Of a stretch of 64,000 nucleotides of DNA, positions 10,038 through 21,606 are shown one piece after another. How positions within the stretch are numbered: the first letter of the stretch is position 1; each line of letters begins with the position of its first letter. Below the pieces are notes generated by a model. It was given only the letters and a program-made list of their open reading frames with translations. It made no database searches and was not told the DNA's origin. A program made the translations under genes and the position numbers. Source of the DNA: Streptomyces sp. NBC_01571 (GTDB taxonomy: Bacteria; Actinomycetota; Actinomycetes; Streptomycetales; Streptomycetaceae); NCBI RefSeq assembly GCF_026339875.1, contig NZ_JAPEPZ010000001.1, positions 3,782,001 to 3,846,000 of the forward strand, given 5' to 3'.

Positions 10038-11375
10038 ATGGGAACCACGGGTTCGACAACCCGAAGACGCCGCTGGGCGGCGCTGCTCGGGGCGACCGCG
10101 CTGGCGGTCACCGCGGGCGGGGCGCTGGCCACCCCGGCCGGAGCCGTGTCCACGGAATCCCAGAACGTGGACTTCGCCACGCACTGCATCCCGCCGGCGA
10201 TCGCGGGCATCCCCCCGATCGACGGCACCACCACCGCGGTCGTCTCGGTGGACAACGCCACGCCCAAGGTCGGCGACACCGTCACCGTGACGTACAAGGT
10301 GGTCACGCCCGCCGCGAGCAACCCCACCGCCATCAACCTGCCGGCCGACATCATGACGCCCACCGGCAAGGTCACCCTCGGCGGGGCCCAGACGGGCTCC
10401 ATCACCGTCGCGGGCCCCAAGAAGAACGACCCGGTCGCGGGCAACGCCCCCTTCCCGTCGTTCAGCATGACCGGCACCTTCACGGTCACCGCGCCGGGCG
10501 CCATCACGCTCTCGCCCGGCGACTACAACATCCACACCAGCTACATCCTGGAACTCGACACCCCGTGCACGGTCACCAACCCGCCCGCCCCGGTCTCCGA
10601 CACGGTCACCGCGACGGACGGGAGCCAGACCAACACCCGTGCCCTCACGCTCGGCACGGCCTCCGGGAAGCCCGGTGACAGCGTGACCGTCACCGGCAGC
10701 CACTTCACCCCGGGCGCCACCGTGACCCTCGCCGGACGGTCCGGCACCACCCAGACCGCCGACACCGCCACCGCCACCGCCGACGCCCAGGGCGCGTTCA
10801 GCGGCACGCTGGCCGTCAACGACAGGACGACGACCGGTGTGGTGGCGTACGAGGGGGCGAGCTGGAGCGACGCCAAGGGCGCGGGGCCTGCGGCGTACGT
10901 CGTCGTCGACGACACGCCCGTCCCCGGCAACGCCCAGAAACTCACCACCACGGTGAAGGCGGGGACCCTGTCGATGTCACAGGCCGGGGACGCCGTCCAG
11001 CTGTCGGCGGTCGACTTCGGCCAGGGCGGGGCCTCGGACGGAGCCCTGCGCACGGTGACCGTCAAGGACTTCCGCGGCGGACCCGCGGGCTGGTCCCTGA
11101 CCGGCAAGGTCACCGACTTCACCGGTCCCGGCGCCAAGATCGACGCCGGCCGGCTGAGCTGGAGCCCCGCCTGCGCCACCAAGGCGGGCAGCCCGAGCAC
11201 CTGTCAGGCCGGGTCGTCCGGCACGGTGGGGACCTCGGGAGCGACGCTGGCGTCCACTCCCAACGGGGGCCTGGCCGGCGGTGAGTTCACCGTCGACGCG
11301 GGGCTGTCGCTGAACGTGCCCGCGTTCACCCCACCGGGTTCGTACTCCGGCGTGCTCACCCTGACGCTCACCTGA
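10038..11375 (+). CDS. Secreted beta-sandwich protein with C-terminal WxL-like domain
   Basis: 445 aa; ATG 10038 after AGGAGG. Signal peptide to about residue 37 (GTTGSTTRRRRWAALLG, ending ATPAGA). Three regions follow: an N-terminal beta domain bounded by two cysteines (about 50-185), an Ig-like/IPT-type domain (SGKPGDSVTVTGSHFTPGA, about 210-290), and a C-terminal domain of about 140 residues with the W-x-L pattern (GWSLTGKVTDF) ending in SYSGVLTLTLT. In Firmicutes, WxL domains bind peptidoglycan non-covalently and are co-encoded with DUF916 proteins. The next gene here is a DUF916-type protein, which supports the call. Inferred role: surface adhesion or structural layer; the WxL relation is by pattern only. 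Confidence 0.65.
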   Translation: MGTTGSTTRRRRWAALLGATALAVTAGGALATPAGAVSTESQNVDFATHCIPPAIAGIPPIDGTTTAVVSVDNATPKVGDTVTVTYKVVTPAASNPTAINLPADIMTPTGKVTLGGAQTGSITVAGPKKNDPVAGNAPFPSFSMTGTFTVTAPGAITLSPGDYNIHTSYILELDTPCTVTNPPAPVSDTVTATDGSQTNTRALTLGTASGKPGDSVTVTGSHFTPGATVTLAGRSGTTQTADTATATADAQGAFSGTLAVNDRTTTGVVAYEGASWSDAKGAGPAAYVVVDDTPVPGNAQKLTTTVKAGTLSMSQAGDAVQLSAVDFGQGGASDGALRTVTVKDFRGGPAGWSLTGKVTDFTGPGAKIDAGRLSWSPACATKAGSPSTCQAGSSGTVGTSGATLASTPNGGLAGGEFTVDAGLSLNVPAFTPPGSYSGVLTLTLT

Positions 11376-11445
11376 CCGTTCCGTTCGCACCCCGGTGGCC
11401 GGGCGCGCACCCGCCCGTCCACCTCGTCCGTGGGGGTCCGCACCC

Positions 11446-14009
<2,564 letters not shown>

Positions 14010-14066
14010 CCCTCCCGGAACCGCGCCTCCACTTCTTCCGGGGGCGCGGAACCCCACGCGCCGTGC

Positions 14067-14130
14067 GGCCTCAACAGGCCCCGCCCGCAACGGCGGACGG
14101 CCTCAACAGGCCCGGCCTGCAACGCCGGAC
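14067..14130. repeat. Two tandem 32-bp units in the era 3' gap
   Basis: Units 14067-14098 and 14099-14130 both begin GGCCTCAACAGGCCC and end with a GGAC, differing at a few positions. Each contains small self-complementary stretches. They lie in the convergent gap 14010-14252, which holds no gene and also carries a GGGGCGCGGGGAACCGCGCG segment (14147-14166) related to the repeats at 41557-41648. Confidence 0.7.
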
Positions 14131-14252
14131 GGCCGGAGACACGTGAAGGGGCGCGGGGAACCGCGCGACCAGCCCCACCGCCCCGCACCCGAAGAAGCTT
14201 CCGGGGTCGGGGCGCGGCCCCGGACGAAGGGGACACCGGGCAACCGACGGAG

Positions 14253-14606
14253 TCAGCCCGCCGTCACCGTCACACGTACCACCCCGTCCGGTCCCGCCAG
14301 CAACACCGGCGTGTCCGCCCCGCCGAGGTCACGGACGGCCGCCCGGTCCTCCTCCGGAACGGCCTCCGCCCCGGAGACCACCGCCGCCGCCTCCAGGGAC
14401 GTCGCTCCGGACGCCACCGCCATCGCCACCGCGGTCCGCAGGGCGCTCAGCCGCAGCGAGGGCAGGTCCACGGTGCCGGCGACATAGGTACGGCCCGTCT
14501 CGTCCCGGACGGCCGCCCCCTCGGGCACCCCGCTCCGGGCCCGCACGGAGCGGGCCAGGGTGACGATCTTGCGGTCCTCGGGGTCGAGCGCGCTGCTGTC
14601 GGTCAT
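14253..14606 (-). CDS. Cytidine-deaminase-like protein lacking zinc ligands
   Basis: 117 aa, short for the family (about 130). The fold-level pattern of a small cytidine deaminase is visible: AAVRDETGRTYVAGTVDLPSL, then a helix ALRTAVAMAVASGATSLEAAAVV. However, the catalytic CAE/HAE motif at the start of that helix reads LSALR, and the PCGxCR motif is absent. It therefore cannot hold the catalytic zinc and should not deaminate cytidine. No frameshift or stop is seen, and the reading frame is clean from ATG 14606, so it looks like a maintained pseudoenzyme rather than a broken gene. Function unknown; it neighbours era. Confidence 0.65.
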   Translation of the reverse strand: MTDSSALDPEDRKIVTLARSVRARSGVPEGAAVRDETGRTYVAGTVDLPSLRLSALRTAVAMAVASGATSLEAAAVVSGAEAVPEEDRAAVRDLGGADTPVLLAGPDGVVRVTVTAG

Positions 14607-14654
14607 GCACCGAGCATACGAAGCGCCGCCCGGGCCCCGCGCGGCGGTCCTCTC

Positions 14655-15530
14655 CTACCCGGCCACCGGGTACATCGACCCCCGCCGTCCCTCCGGCGAG
14701 GCCAGCCACTCCAGCTTCGCCGCGGTGTTCGCCTCCGGCAGCGGCGTGTGCAGCACGATCGTGAGGTCGGGCCGGGCCGGCACCTTCATCGCGGTGGACT
14801 CGACCGCGAGCAGTCCGACGAGCGGATGGTCGAGTTCCTTGCGGATCTGCCCCGCGTCCTCGATGTCCCGCCGCTCCCAGAGTTCCGTGAACTCCGGGCC
14901 GGCCGCCTTCAGCCGGGCCAGCAGCTCCTGAAACCCCTCGTCGTCGGGCGCGGCGGCACAGGACGCCCGGAACTGGGCGACGACCGTGCGGGCGTTCCGC
15001 TCCCAGGTCCGCGACCGTCCCCGGTACAGGGTGTCCGTGAAGAAGTCGACGACGCAGTTCTGCACGTTCTCGGGGCGCATCCCGAGGACCATCCCGGCGG
15101 CGTCGTTGTACAGGACGCAGTTGTAGTACAGGTCCATGATGTGCGCCGGGTACGGCATCCACGTGTCGATCAGCCGCCGCAGCCCCTCGCACATGTCCCG
15201 GTCGTCGGGCGCGACTTCGGGGGCGGGCGGGTTGAGCCCGGCGAGCACGTAGAGGTGCCGTCGCTCGGCGTTGCTGAGCCGCAGTACCCGGGCGACCGCG
15301 TCGAGGACCTGCGGCGAGACGGAGATGTCCCGCCCCTGCTCCAGCCACTGGTACCAGGACGCGCCGACGCCCGCGAGGACCGCGACCTCCTCGCGGCGCA
15401 GCCCCGGAGTACGGCGGCGGGCTCCTCCGTCGGGCAGTCCGGCCTGCGTCGGTGACACCCGTGCCCGACGGCTCATCAGGAACTCCCGCAGGTCCCGCCG
15501 TCGGTGGGTCCTGAGCGCGTCCTCCGTCAC
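14655..15530 (-). CDS. MmyB-type helix-turn-helix transcriptional regulator
   Basis: 291 aa, GTG at 15530 preceded by GAGGGGG. The N-terminal XRE-type HTH contains GLRREEVAVLAGVGASWYQWLEQGRDISVS (cut by loops), typical of this actinobacterial family. The C-terminal MmyB ligand-binding (PAS-like) domain includes YNCVLYNDAAGMVLGM and LVGLLAVESTAMKVPA. It probably senses a small lipophilic or fatty-acid-like ligand. It is divergent from a DHA2 exporter with only 90 bp between the starts. A perfect palindrome in that gap (15553-15571) is the likely shared operator. Confidence 0.85.
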   Translation of the reverse strand: MTEDALRTHRRRDLREFLMSRRARVSPTQAGLPDGGARRRTPGLRREEVAVLAGVGASWYQWLEQGRDISVSPQVLDAVARVLRLSNAERRHLYVLAGLNPPAPEVAPDDRDMCEGLRRLIDTWMPYPAHIMDLYYNCVLYNDAAGMVLGMRPENVQNCVVDFFTDTLYRGRSRTWERNARTVVAQFRASCAAAPDDEGFQELLARLKAAGPEFTELWERRDIEDAGQIRKELDHPLVGLLAVESTAMKVPARPDLTIVLHTPLPEANTAAKLEWLASPEGRRGSMYPVAG

Positions 15531-15552
15531 GTGCGAATCCCCCTCGTGGTGA

Positions 15553-15571
15553 CTGGTGGTGCGACCACCAG
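15553..15571. promoter_or_regulatory. Probable operator between MmyB regulator and exporter
   Basis: CTGGTGGT-gcg-ACCACCAG, a perfect 8-bp inverted repeat in the 90-bp gap between divergent genes. Its position fits autoregulation plus repression of the exporter. Confidence 0.6.
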
Positions 15572-15620
15572 CATAAGTTCCCGCTCCCCACGGATATTCC
15601 GACGGCCGCAAGCTCCTGTC

Positions 15621-17147
15621 ATGGCCACCAAGACCACGACATCCGACCCCACGACTCGGTCCACGACCGGCACCACCCCCGATCCCGCCCGTCCCGCGCG
15701 CGGCCCCCGGCGCCCCGCCGGCGCCCGGCTGTCGGCCCGCGACAGACTCGTTCTCTTCGTGCTGTGCGCGGCTCAGTTCATGGTCGCGCTCGACTTCTCC
15801 GTACTGAACGTGGCCCTGCCCGTCCTCGGCACGGACCTGGGCATGAGCCGGTCCGCGCTGCAGTGGGCGGTCACCGCCTTCGCGCTGCCCTCCGGCGGCT
15901 TCCTTCTCCTGTTCGGCCGCATCGGCGACCTGTACGGGCGCCGCCGGCTCTTCCTGACCGGGCTCGCCCTCTTCGGTACCGCCTCGCTCCTGGCCACCTT
16001 CGCGTGGGACCCGGCGTCGTTCCTGGCGGGGCGGGCCCTGCAGGGCCTCGGCGCGGCGGCGATCGTACCGACGGGCATGTCCCTGCTGACGACGACGTTC
16101 CCGGAGGGCCCGGCGCGCGATCGGGCCCTCGGCATCTCCGGCACGCTCCTCTCGCTCGGCTTCACGGTCGGCATGGTGGCCGGCGGTGTCCTGACCGACG
16201 TACTGAGCTGGCGCTCCACCATGGGCCTGCTGTCGGTGTTCGCGCTGGTCGTGCTGCCGCTGGCGCCCCGCGTGCTTCCCCCCTCCCGCCCCCGGGACCC
16301 CAGGACCGGGGCAGCCTCCCCCGCCCCGGGCCGCTCGCGTCTGGACGTTCCCGGCGCGGTCACCGTCACCGGCGGCCTGCTGGCCCTGATCTACGCCCTG
16401 TCGACGGCGGCGGACCGCGGCTTCGGCGGCACGGACGTGATCGCGACCCTGGTCGTGGGCGTCCTGCTGCTCGCCACGTTCGGGTACGTGGAGTCCCGCG
16501 CCGCCGCGCCCCTGGTCAGCCTGCCCATGCTGCGCCGCTCCACGGTCGCGTGGGGCAACCTGGGCGGTCTGGTCACCTTCTCGATGATGTCGACGGTGGT
16601 CTTCGTGCTGACGCTGTACCTGCAGGAGACCCTCGGGCTCTCCGCCTTCGAGACCGGCCTGGTCTTCGGGGTGCAGGGCGTCCTGTCGGCCGTCGCCGGG
16701 GTGTACGCCCCGAAGGTCGTCGGCCGCTTCGGAGCCCGCCGCACACTGGTCGGTTCGCTGGCCGGCCAGGGCCTGTTCGTGGGTTCGCTGGTGCCGCTGA
16801 ACGCGCACCCCTGGTCCGTCTGGCCGGCCACCGCCGCGGTCGCGCTGGCGAGCATGTGCCACCTCGGCGCGATCATCTCGTACGGTCTGACCGTCACCTC
16901 GGGTGTGCCCGACGAGGAACAGGGGCTCGCCACCGGGCTGGTGACCTCCACCCAGCAGGTCGGGATCACCATCGGTATCCCGCTCCTCGGCGTCCTCGCC
17001 ACCACCTCGTCGGACCTGCTGGCCGGGGTGCACACGGTCCTCGCGCTGGACGCGGTCGTCGTCCTCGCGGCGGCGGCCCTGGTCGCGGCGGGACTGCGCC
17101 GCGGCGGCTCAGGGGCGGTCGAGCCGGAGGCGCTCGGCCTTCGGTAG
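15621..17147 (+). CDS. DHA2-family MFS drug/proton antiporter (14 TM)
   Basis: 508 aa from ATG 15621. The N-terminal cytosolic Thr/Pro-rich tail is followed by 14 predicted membrane helices. Motif AAQFMVALDFSVLNVALP in helix 1 and GRIGDLYGRRRLF in loop 2-3 are diagnostic of EmrB/QacA-like exporters. It would export hydrophobic compounds in exchange for protons. Control is probably by the divergent MmyB regulator through the palindrome at 15553-15571. The 3' end overlaps the convergent mmcQ-like gene by 39 nt. Confidence 0.88.
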   Translation: MATKTTTSDPTTRSTTGTTPDPARPARGPRRPAGARLSARDRLVLFVLCAAQFMVALDFSVLNVALPVLGTDLGMSRSALQWAVTAFALPSGGFLLLFGRIGDLYGRRRLFLTGLALFGTASLLATFAWDPASFLAGRALQGLGAAAIVPTGMSLLTTTFPEGPARDRALGISGTLLSLGFTVGMVAGGVLTDVLSWRSTMGLLSVFALVVLPLAPRVLPPSRPRDPRTGAASPAPGRSRLDVPGAVTVTGGLLALIYALSTAADRGFGGTDVIATLVVGVLLLATFGYVESRAAAPLVSLPMLRRSTVAWGNLGGLVTFSMMSTVVFVLTLYLQETLGLSAFETGLVFGVQGVLSAVAGVYAPKVVGRFGARRTLVGSLAGQGLFVGSLVPLNAHPWSVWPATAAVALASMCHLGAIISYGLTVTSGVPDEEQGLATGLVTSTQQVGITIGIPLLGVLATTSSDLLAGVHTVLALDAVVVLAAAALVAAGLRRGGSGAVEPEALGLR

Positions 17148-17468
17148 ACCGGCGACGACGAGGTCGTACGAGTCCTCGACCAGCTCCCGGACCAGGCGGT
17201 CCGGGAGTTCGCCGTCGGCGGTCACCGTGTTCCAGTGGCGCTTGTTCATGTGGTAGCCGGGGATGATCAGCCCGGGGTGCTCGCCGCGCAGCCGGATCGC
17301 GTCCTCCGGGGCGCACTTGAGGTTCACCGTCAGCGGGCGCGCGTCCAGGCTCGACAGGGCGAAGAGCTTGCCCAGCACCTTGAAGACCGAGGTCTCCGGG
17401 TTGAAGGGGAAGTCCTCGACGGCCGCGTTGAAGGAGAGGCAGAACGCGCGCAGCTGCTGGGGGGTCAT
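17109..17468 (-). CDS. MmcQ/YjbR family protein
   Basis: 119 aa, normal family length. Begins [22 protein letters not shown] and contains NLKCAPEDAIRLRGEHPGLIIPGYHMNKRHWNTV, the MmcQ/YjbR (CyaY-like, double-wing) signature. Family members are proposed DNA-binding proteins, but the function is not established. Its ATG overlaps the corC-like stop (ATGA), making it the last gene of the phoH-ybeY-corC operon. Confidence 0.85.
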   Translation of the reverse strand: MTPQQLRAFCLSFNAAVEDFPFNPETSVFKVLGKLFALSSLDARPLTVNLKCAPEDAIRLRGEHPGLIIPGYHMNKRHWNTVTADGELPDRLVRELVEDSYDLVVAGLPKAERLRLDRP

Positions 17469-18769
17469 TCCGGCTTCTCCTCCTCGCGGGGCTCCGCGCC
17501 GGCGGCCGGTTCGACGAGCACGGTGACGATCTTGTTCCGGCGTCCGGCCGCGGCCTCCGCCGTCAGCCGCAGCTCCCGCCCGTCGGGCAGCTCGACGACC
17601 GAGGAGGCCCCGGCGATCGGGACCCGGCCGAGCGCCTTGGCGAGCAATCCGCCGACCGTCTCCACGTCCTCGTCGTCGTACGCCTCGAAGCCGTACAGCT
17701 CGCCGAGGTCGCCGATGTCGAGGCGCGCGGTCACCCGGTAGCGGTCGTCACCGAGCTCCTGGACCGGCGGCAGTTCACGGTCGTACTCGTCGGTGATCTC
17801 GCCGACGATCTCCTCCAGGATGTCCTCGATGGTGACGATGCCCGCCGTGCCGCCGTACTCGTCGATGACGACGGCGACGTGATTGCGCTCCTGCTGCATC
17901 TCGCGCAGCAGGTCGCCCGCGTTCTTGGTGTCGGGCACGAAGGTGGCGGGCCGCATGGCCGTCGACACGAGCTCGGACTCGGCGTCGCGGCTGATGTGCG
18001 TCTTGCGGGCCAGGTCCTTCAGGTACACGACGCCGACGATGTCGTCCTCGCTCTCCCCGGTGACGGGAATGCGCGAGAAGCCGGAGCGCAGGGCCAGGGT
18101 GAGCGCCTGCCGGATGGTCTTGTAGCGCTCGATGACGACGAGGTCGGTGCGCGGCACCATGACCTCGCGTACGAGGGTGTCGCCGAGTTCGAAGACGGAG
18201 TGCACCATGCGGCGCTCCTCGTCCTCGATCAACGACTCCTTCTCGGCGAGGTCGACGAGCGCGCGCAGCTCGGCCTCGGAGGCGAAGGGGCCGCGCCGGA
18301 AGCCCTTGCCGGGTGTCAGCGCGTTGCCGATGAGGATGAGCAGGGACGGGATCGGGCCCATGATCCGCGCGAGCGGCAGCAGGACGTACGAGGCGACGGT
18401 CGCCGTGTTCAGCGGGTGCTGGCGGCCGATGGTGCGCGGTGAGACGCCGACGGCGACGTAGGAGACGAGGACCATGACCCCGATGGCGACGCCGAGTGCC
18501 TGCCAGGTCTTGTCGAACTCCTGCAGGCAGGCGTACGTGACGAGCGCGGCGGCGGCCATCTCGCAGGCCACGCGGACGAGCAGGGCCACGTTGAGGTAGC
18601 GGGTCGGGTCGGCGGCGACCTGCGCGAGGTTGGCGCTGCCCCGCCGGCCGCCGCGTACGGCCTCCTCCGCGCGGAAGCTGGAGACGCGCGCCAGGCCCGC
18701 CTCCGCACAGGCGGCGAGCCAGGCGACGACGACCAGCAGGACGGCGCCGAGAACGAGTTGAGGACTCAT
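17465..18769 (-). CDS. CorC/HlyC-type membrane protein with CBS domains
   Basis: 434 aa. The N-terminal DUF21/CNNM membrane domain (about 1-140, three to four helices) is followed by two CBS domains ([20 protein letters not shown]..., and ...[28 protein letters not shown]) and a C-terminal CorC_HlyC domain (about 350-425). The family is linked to magnesium/cobalt efflux or homeostasis, although many members are still called hemolysins. Start ATG overlaps the ybeY stop (ATGA), so it is translationally coupled within the phoH operon. Confidence 0.9.
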   Translation of the reverse strand: MSPQLVLGAVLLVVVAWLAACAEAGLARVSSFRAEEAVRGGRRGSANLAQVAADPTRYLNVALLVRVACEMAAAALVTYACLQEFDKTWQALGVAIGVMVLVSYVAVGVSPRTIGRQHPLNTATVASYVLLPLARIMGPIPSLLILIGNALTPGKGFRRGPFASEAELRALVDLAEKESLIEDEERRMVHSVFELGDTLVREVMVPRTDLVVIERYKTIRQALTLALRSGFSRIPVTGESEDDIVGVVYLKDLARKTHISRDAESELVSTAMRPATFVPDTKNAGDLLREMQQERNHVAVVIDEYGGTAGIVTIEDILEEIVGEITDEYDRELPPVQELGDDRYRVTARLDIGDLGELYGFEAYDDEDVETVGGLLAKALGRVPIAGASSVVELPDGRELRLTAEAAAGRRNKIVTVLVEPAAGAEPREEEKPE

Positions 18770-19263
18770 GACACGGTCGGGGCCGGTGAGGGGCCCGTCA
18801 TGCCCTTCTCCGCGCGCCAGCCGTCCACGATGGCCGCCTGGAGACCGAACATCTCGGCCTTCTCGTCGGGCTCCTCGTGGTCGTAGCCGAGCAGGTGCAG
18901 CACTCCGTGGACGGTGAGGAGCTGGAGCTCCTCGTCCATGGAGTGCTGCGTCGGCGCGTCCTTGCCCTGCCGCTCGGCGACCTCCGGGCACAGCACGATG
19001 TCACCGAGCAGGCCCTGCGGCGGCTCGTCGTCGTCCTTGGACGGCGGGCGCAGCTCGTCCATGGGGAAGGACATGACGTCCGTGGGACCCGGCAGGTCCA
19101 TCCACTGGATGTGGAGCTGCTCCATGGCGTCGGCGTCCACGACGATCACCGAGAGCTCGGAGAGCGGGTGGATGCGCATCCGTGCGAGCGCGTAGCGGGC
19201 GATGTCGAGGATCGCCTGCTCGTCGACCTCGGTTCCGGATTCGTTGTTGACGTCGATCGACAT
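18766..19263 (-). CDS. ybeY: Endoribonuclease YbeY
   Basis: 165 aa. Zinc endoribonuclease that processes the 3' end of 16S rRNA and takes part in ribosome quality control. The zinc motif [13 protein letters not shown] (HxxxHxxxxxH) is complete, and the conserved [21 protein letters not shown] segment precedes it. It lies 12 bp after phoH and overlaps the corC-like gene. The phoH-ybeY pairing is widely conserved. Confidence 0.96.
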   Translation of the reverse strand: MSIDVNNESGTEVDEQAILDIARYALARMRIHPLSELSVIVVDADAMEQLHIQWMDLPGPTDVMSFPMDELRPPSKDDDEPPQGLLGDIVLCPEVAERQGKDAPTQHSMDEELQLLTVHGVLHLLGYDHEEPDEKAEMFGLQAAIVDGWRAEKGMTGPSPAPTVS

Positions 19264-19275
19264 GCTGGTGCTGGT

Positions 19276-20343
19276 CTACTTCCCCTTGTGTCCGGCGTTG
19301 CCGCGGCCCTTGTGGGAGCCGTTCTCGGTGCCGTTCTCGCTGTCGTACTTCTCGTACGCGTCGACGATACGGCCGACCAGCTTGTGCCGTACGACATCGT
19401 GGGACGTGAGCCGCGAGAAGTGCACGTCGTCGAGGCCGTCCAGGATGTCCTGGACCTGGCGCAGACCCGACTTCGTCCCGTTCGGCAGGTCGACCTGCGT
19501 CACGTCACCCGTGATCACGATCTTCGATTCGAAGCCGAGGCGGGTGAGGAACATCTTCATCTGCTCGGCGCTGGTGTTCTGGGCCTCGTCCAGGATGATG
19601 AAGGCGTCGTTGAGGGTACGGCCACGCATGTATGCGAGGGGCGCGACCTCGATCGTCCCGGCCGCCATCAGCCGTGGGATCGAGTCCGGGTCGAGCATGT
19701 CGTGCAGCGCGTCGTACAGCGGGCGCAGGTACGGGTCGATCTTCTCGTAGAGCGTGCCGGGCAGGAAGCCGAGGCGCTCGCCCGCCTCCACCGCCGGGCG
19801 GGTCAGGATGATGCGGTTGACCTGCTTGGACTGGAGCGCCTGCACGGCCTTCGCCATCGCGAGGTAGGTCTTGCCGGTGCCGGCGGGGCCGATGCCGAAG
19901 ACGATGGTGTGCTTGTCGATGGCGTCGACGTACCGCTTCTGGTTGAGCGTCTTGGGTCGGATGGTGCGGCCGCGCGAGGACAGGATGTTCTGCGTGAGCA
20001 CTTCGGCGGGGGTCTCCTCGCCGTCGCCCTCCCCGTTCTCGCTCGCCCTGAGCATGGCGATCGAGCGTTCCACTGCGTCCTCCGTCATGGGCTGCCCCGT
20101 GCGGAGCACCAGCATCATCTCGTCGAACAGGCGCTGGACGAGAGCGACTTCACCGGCGTCGCCGACCGCACTGATCTCGTTGCCCCGGACGTGGATGTCG
20201 GCCGCCGGGAAGGCCTTCTCGATCACGCGCAGCAGTGCGTCTCCGGAACCCAGAACAGTCACCATGGGGTGCTTGGCCGGGACGGTGAAGTGCGCGCGCG
20301 CCTGCCCCTGAGCGGGGCTGTGAGCTGTGGGTGTCTGAGTCAT
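19276..20343 (-). CDS. phoH: PhoH family ATPase
   Basis: 355 aa from ATG 20343. RNA-helicase-like/P-loop ATPase of the PhoH (PhoL) family. Walker A is GIGPAGTGKTYLA, Walker B is FIILDEAQN, and an N-terminal KH-like segment precedes (VTVLGSGDALLRVIEKAF). First gene of the operon phoH-ybeY-corC-mmcQ. Probably works with YbeY in rRNA or stress-related RNA metabolism; that partnership is inferred from conserved gene order. The tail ends in a charged Gly/His/Lys stretch. Confidence 0.94.
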   Translation of the reverse strand: MTQTPTAHSPAQGQARAHFTVPAKHPMVTVLGSGDALLRVIEKAFPAADIHVRGNEISAVGDAGEVALVQRLFDEMMLVLRTGQPMTEDAVERSIAMLRASENGEGDGEETPAEVLTQNILSSRGRTIRPKTLNQKRYVDAIDKHTIVFGIGPAGTGKTYLAMAKAVQALQSKQVNRIILTRPAVEAGERLGFLPGTLYEKIDPYLRPLYDALHDMLDPDSIPRLMAAGTIEVAPLAYMRGRTLNDAFIILDEAQNTSAEQMKMFLTRLGFESKIVITGDVTQVDLPNGTKSGLRQVQDILDGLDDVHFSRLTSHDVVRHKLVGRIVDAYEKYDSENGTENGSHKGRGNAGHKGK

Positions 20344-20496
20344 GGGCCGGCTCTGTAGGCCTGCTTTTCCTCCTTGATCGGCACGCTTGCCACGGGGGCA
20401 GCCTTGCGCCTCCAAGGGTACGTCTCCGCACTGACGGAGCCGTAGGGCTTTTCGTCACCTCTCCCTGCGGCCTCGCCCTTTTCTCCCGGGCACGGT

Positions 20497-21606
20497 TCAC
20501 ACCGACCGGCCGAACCCGATCGTCGGCACCGCCCGCCGCAGCGGCCACGGCCGTGTCACCTCCGGCAGCAGGCCCTCCAGGAAGGCGTACCGGCGCAGGG
20601 CGGCCGGATCCTGGTCGTCGACGGACTGGACACGGCGCCACCAGGCCGCGATCTCGGACCAGCCGGGGGCGGAGAGGGAGCCGCCGAACTCCTGGACGGA
20701 CAGGGCGGCGGTGAGGCCGGCGAAGGCGAGGCGGTCGGCGAGCGGCCAGTCGGCGAGGGTGCCCATCACGAAGCCGGCGACGAAGACGTCCCCGGCACCG
20801 GTGGGGTCGAGGGCCTCGACGTCGATGGCCGGAACCGCTGCGGTCTCGCCGGTGCGGCCGTCCACGGCGTAGGCGCCCTCGGAACCGAGAGTGACGACGG
20901 CCAGCGGTACGTGCTCGGCCAGCGCGTGCGCCGCGGCCCGCGGACAGCGCGCGCCGGTGTAGCGCATCGCCTCCTCGGCGTTCGGCAGGAACGCCTCGCA
21001 GTGTTCCAGGTCGGCGAGGCCCGCCAGGTCCCAGCGGCCGGTGTCGTCCCAGCCGACGTCCGCGAAGATCCGGGTGCCGGCGCGGGCGGACTCGGCGATC
21101 CACTGCGCGCGCGTGCCGGGCGCCAGGGAGGCGACGGCGGCACGCGCGCGGGGGGCGTGTTCCGGGGCGGTCTCCACCGGCGGCGGCTCGTGCCCGTGGC
21201 TGACCATCGTCCGCTCACCCTCGTAGGCCATCGACACGGTGACCGGCGAGTGCCAGCCGGAGACGGTGCGCGACGGGGAGAGGTCGATGCCCTCACCCTG
21301 CTCCAGGGCGTCCCAGCAGTACTCGCCGTAGTGGTCGTCCCCGAAGGCCGCCGCGAGGGAGGTCTTCAGGCCGAGGCGGGCCAGTGCCGTCGCCATGTTC
21401 GCCACCCCGCCGGGGCTCGACCCCATGCCGCGGGCCCAGGACTCCGTCCCGCGCACCGGGGCCGAGTCGAGCCCGGTGAAGACGATGTCGAGGAAGACGG
21501 TGCCGGTGAGGTAGACGTCCCAGGGCGGATCCTGGGGGGTGCGCAGACCGGCGAGCGGGTCGACGTGGGGGTGGCTGAACGGTCGCTCTCCGTTGGACGC
21601 GATCAC
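20497..21606 (-). CDS. PfkB/ribokinase-family carbohydrate kinase
   Basis: 369 aa from GTG 21606, which follows GGGAG; upstream in-frame codons lack a ribosome site. Sugar or nucleoside kinase. Glycine-rich N-terminal motif SSPGGVANMATALARLG, and the PfkB signature 2 DPTGAGDVFVAGFVMGT with the catalytic Asp. The final ~70 residues are a family-specific extension (SVDDQDPAALRRYAFLEGL). The substrate is unknown. It is divergent from an MFS transporter across a 301-bp gap with a Crp-type site, so both may belong to a carbon-responsive unit. Confidence 0.88.
   Translation of the reverse strand: MIASNGERPFSHPHVDPLAGLRTPQDPPWDVYLTGTVFLDIVFTGLDSAPVRGTESWARGMGSSPGGVANMATALARLGLKTSLAAAFGDDHYGEYCWDALEQGEGIDLSPSRTVSGWHSPVTVSMAYEGERTMVSHGHEPPPVETAPEHAPRARAAVASLAPGTRAQWIAESARAGTRIFADVGWDDTGRWDLAGLADLEHCEAFLPNAEEAMRYTGARCPRAAAHALAEHVPLAVVTLGSEGAYAVDGRTGETAAVPAIDVEALDPTGAGDVFVAGFVMGTLADWPLADRLAFAGLTAALSVQEFGGSLSAPGWSEIAAWWRRVQSVDDQDPAALRRYAFLEGLLPEVTRPWPLRRAVPTIGFGRSV

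Noticed and set aside
14655..17033. Apparent fusion of the MmyB regulator with a large upstream region
   Set aside because: The upstream part is antisense to the DHA2 exporter; the true start is GTG 15530 with its own ribosome site.
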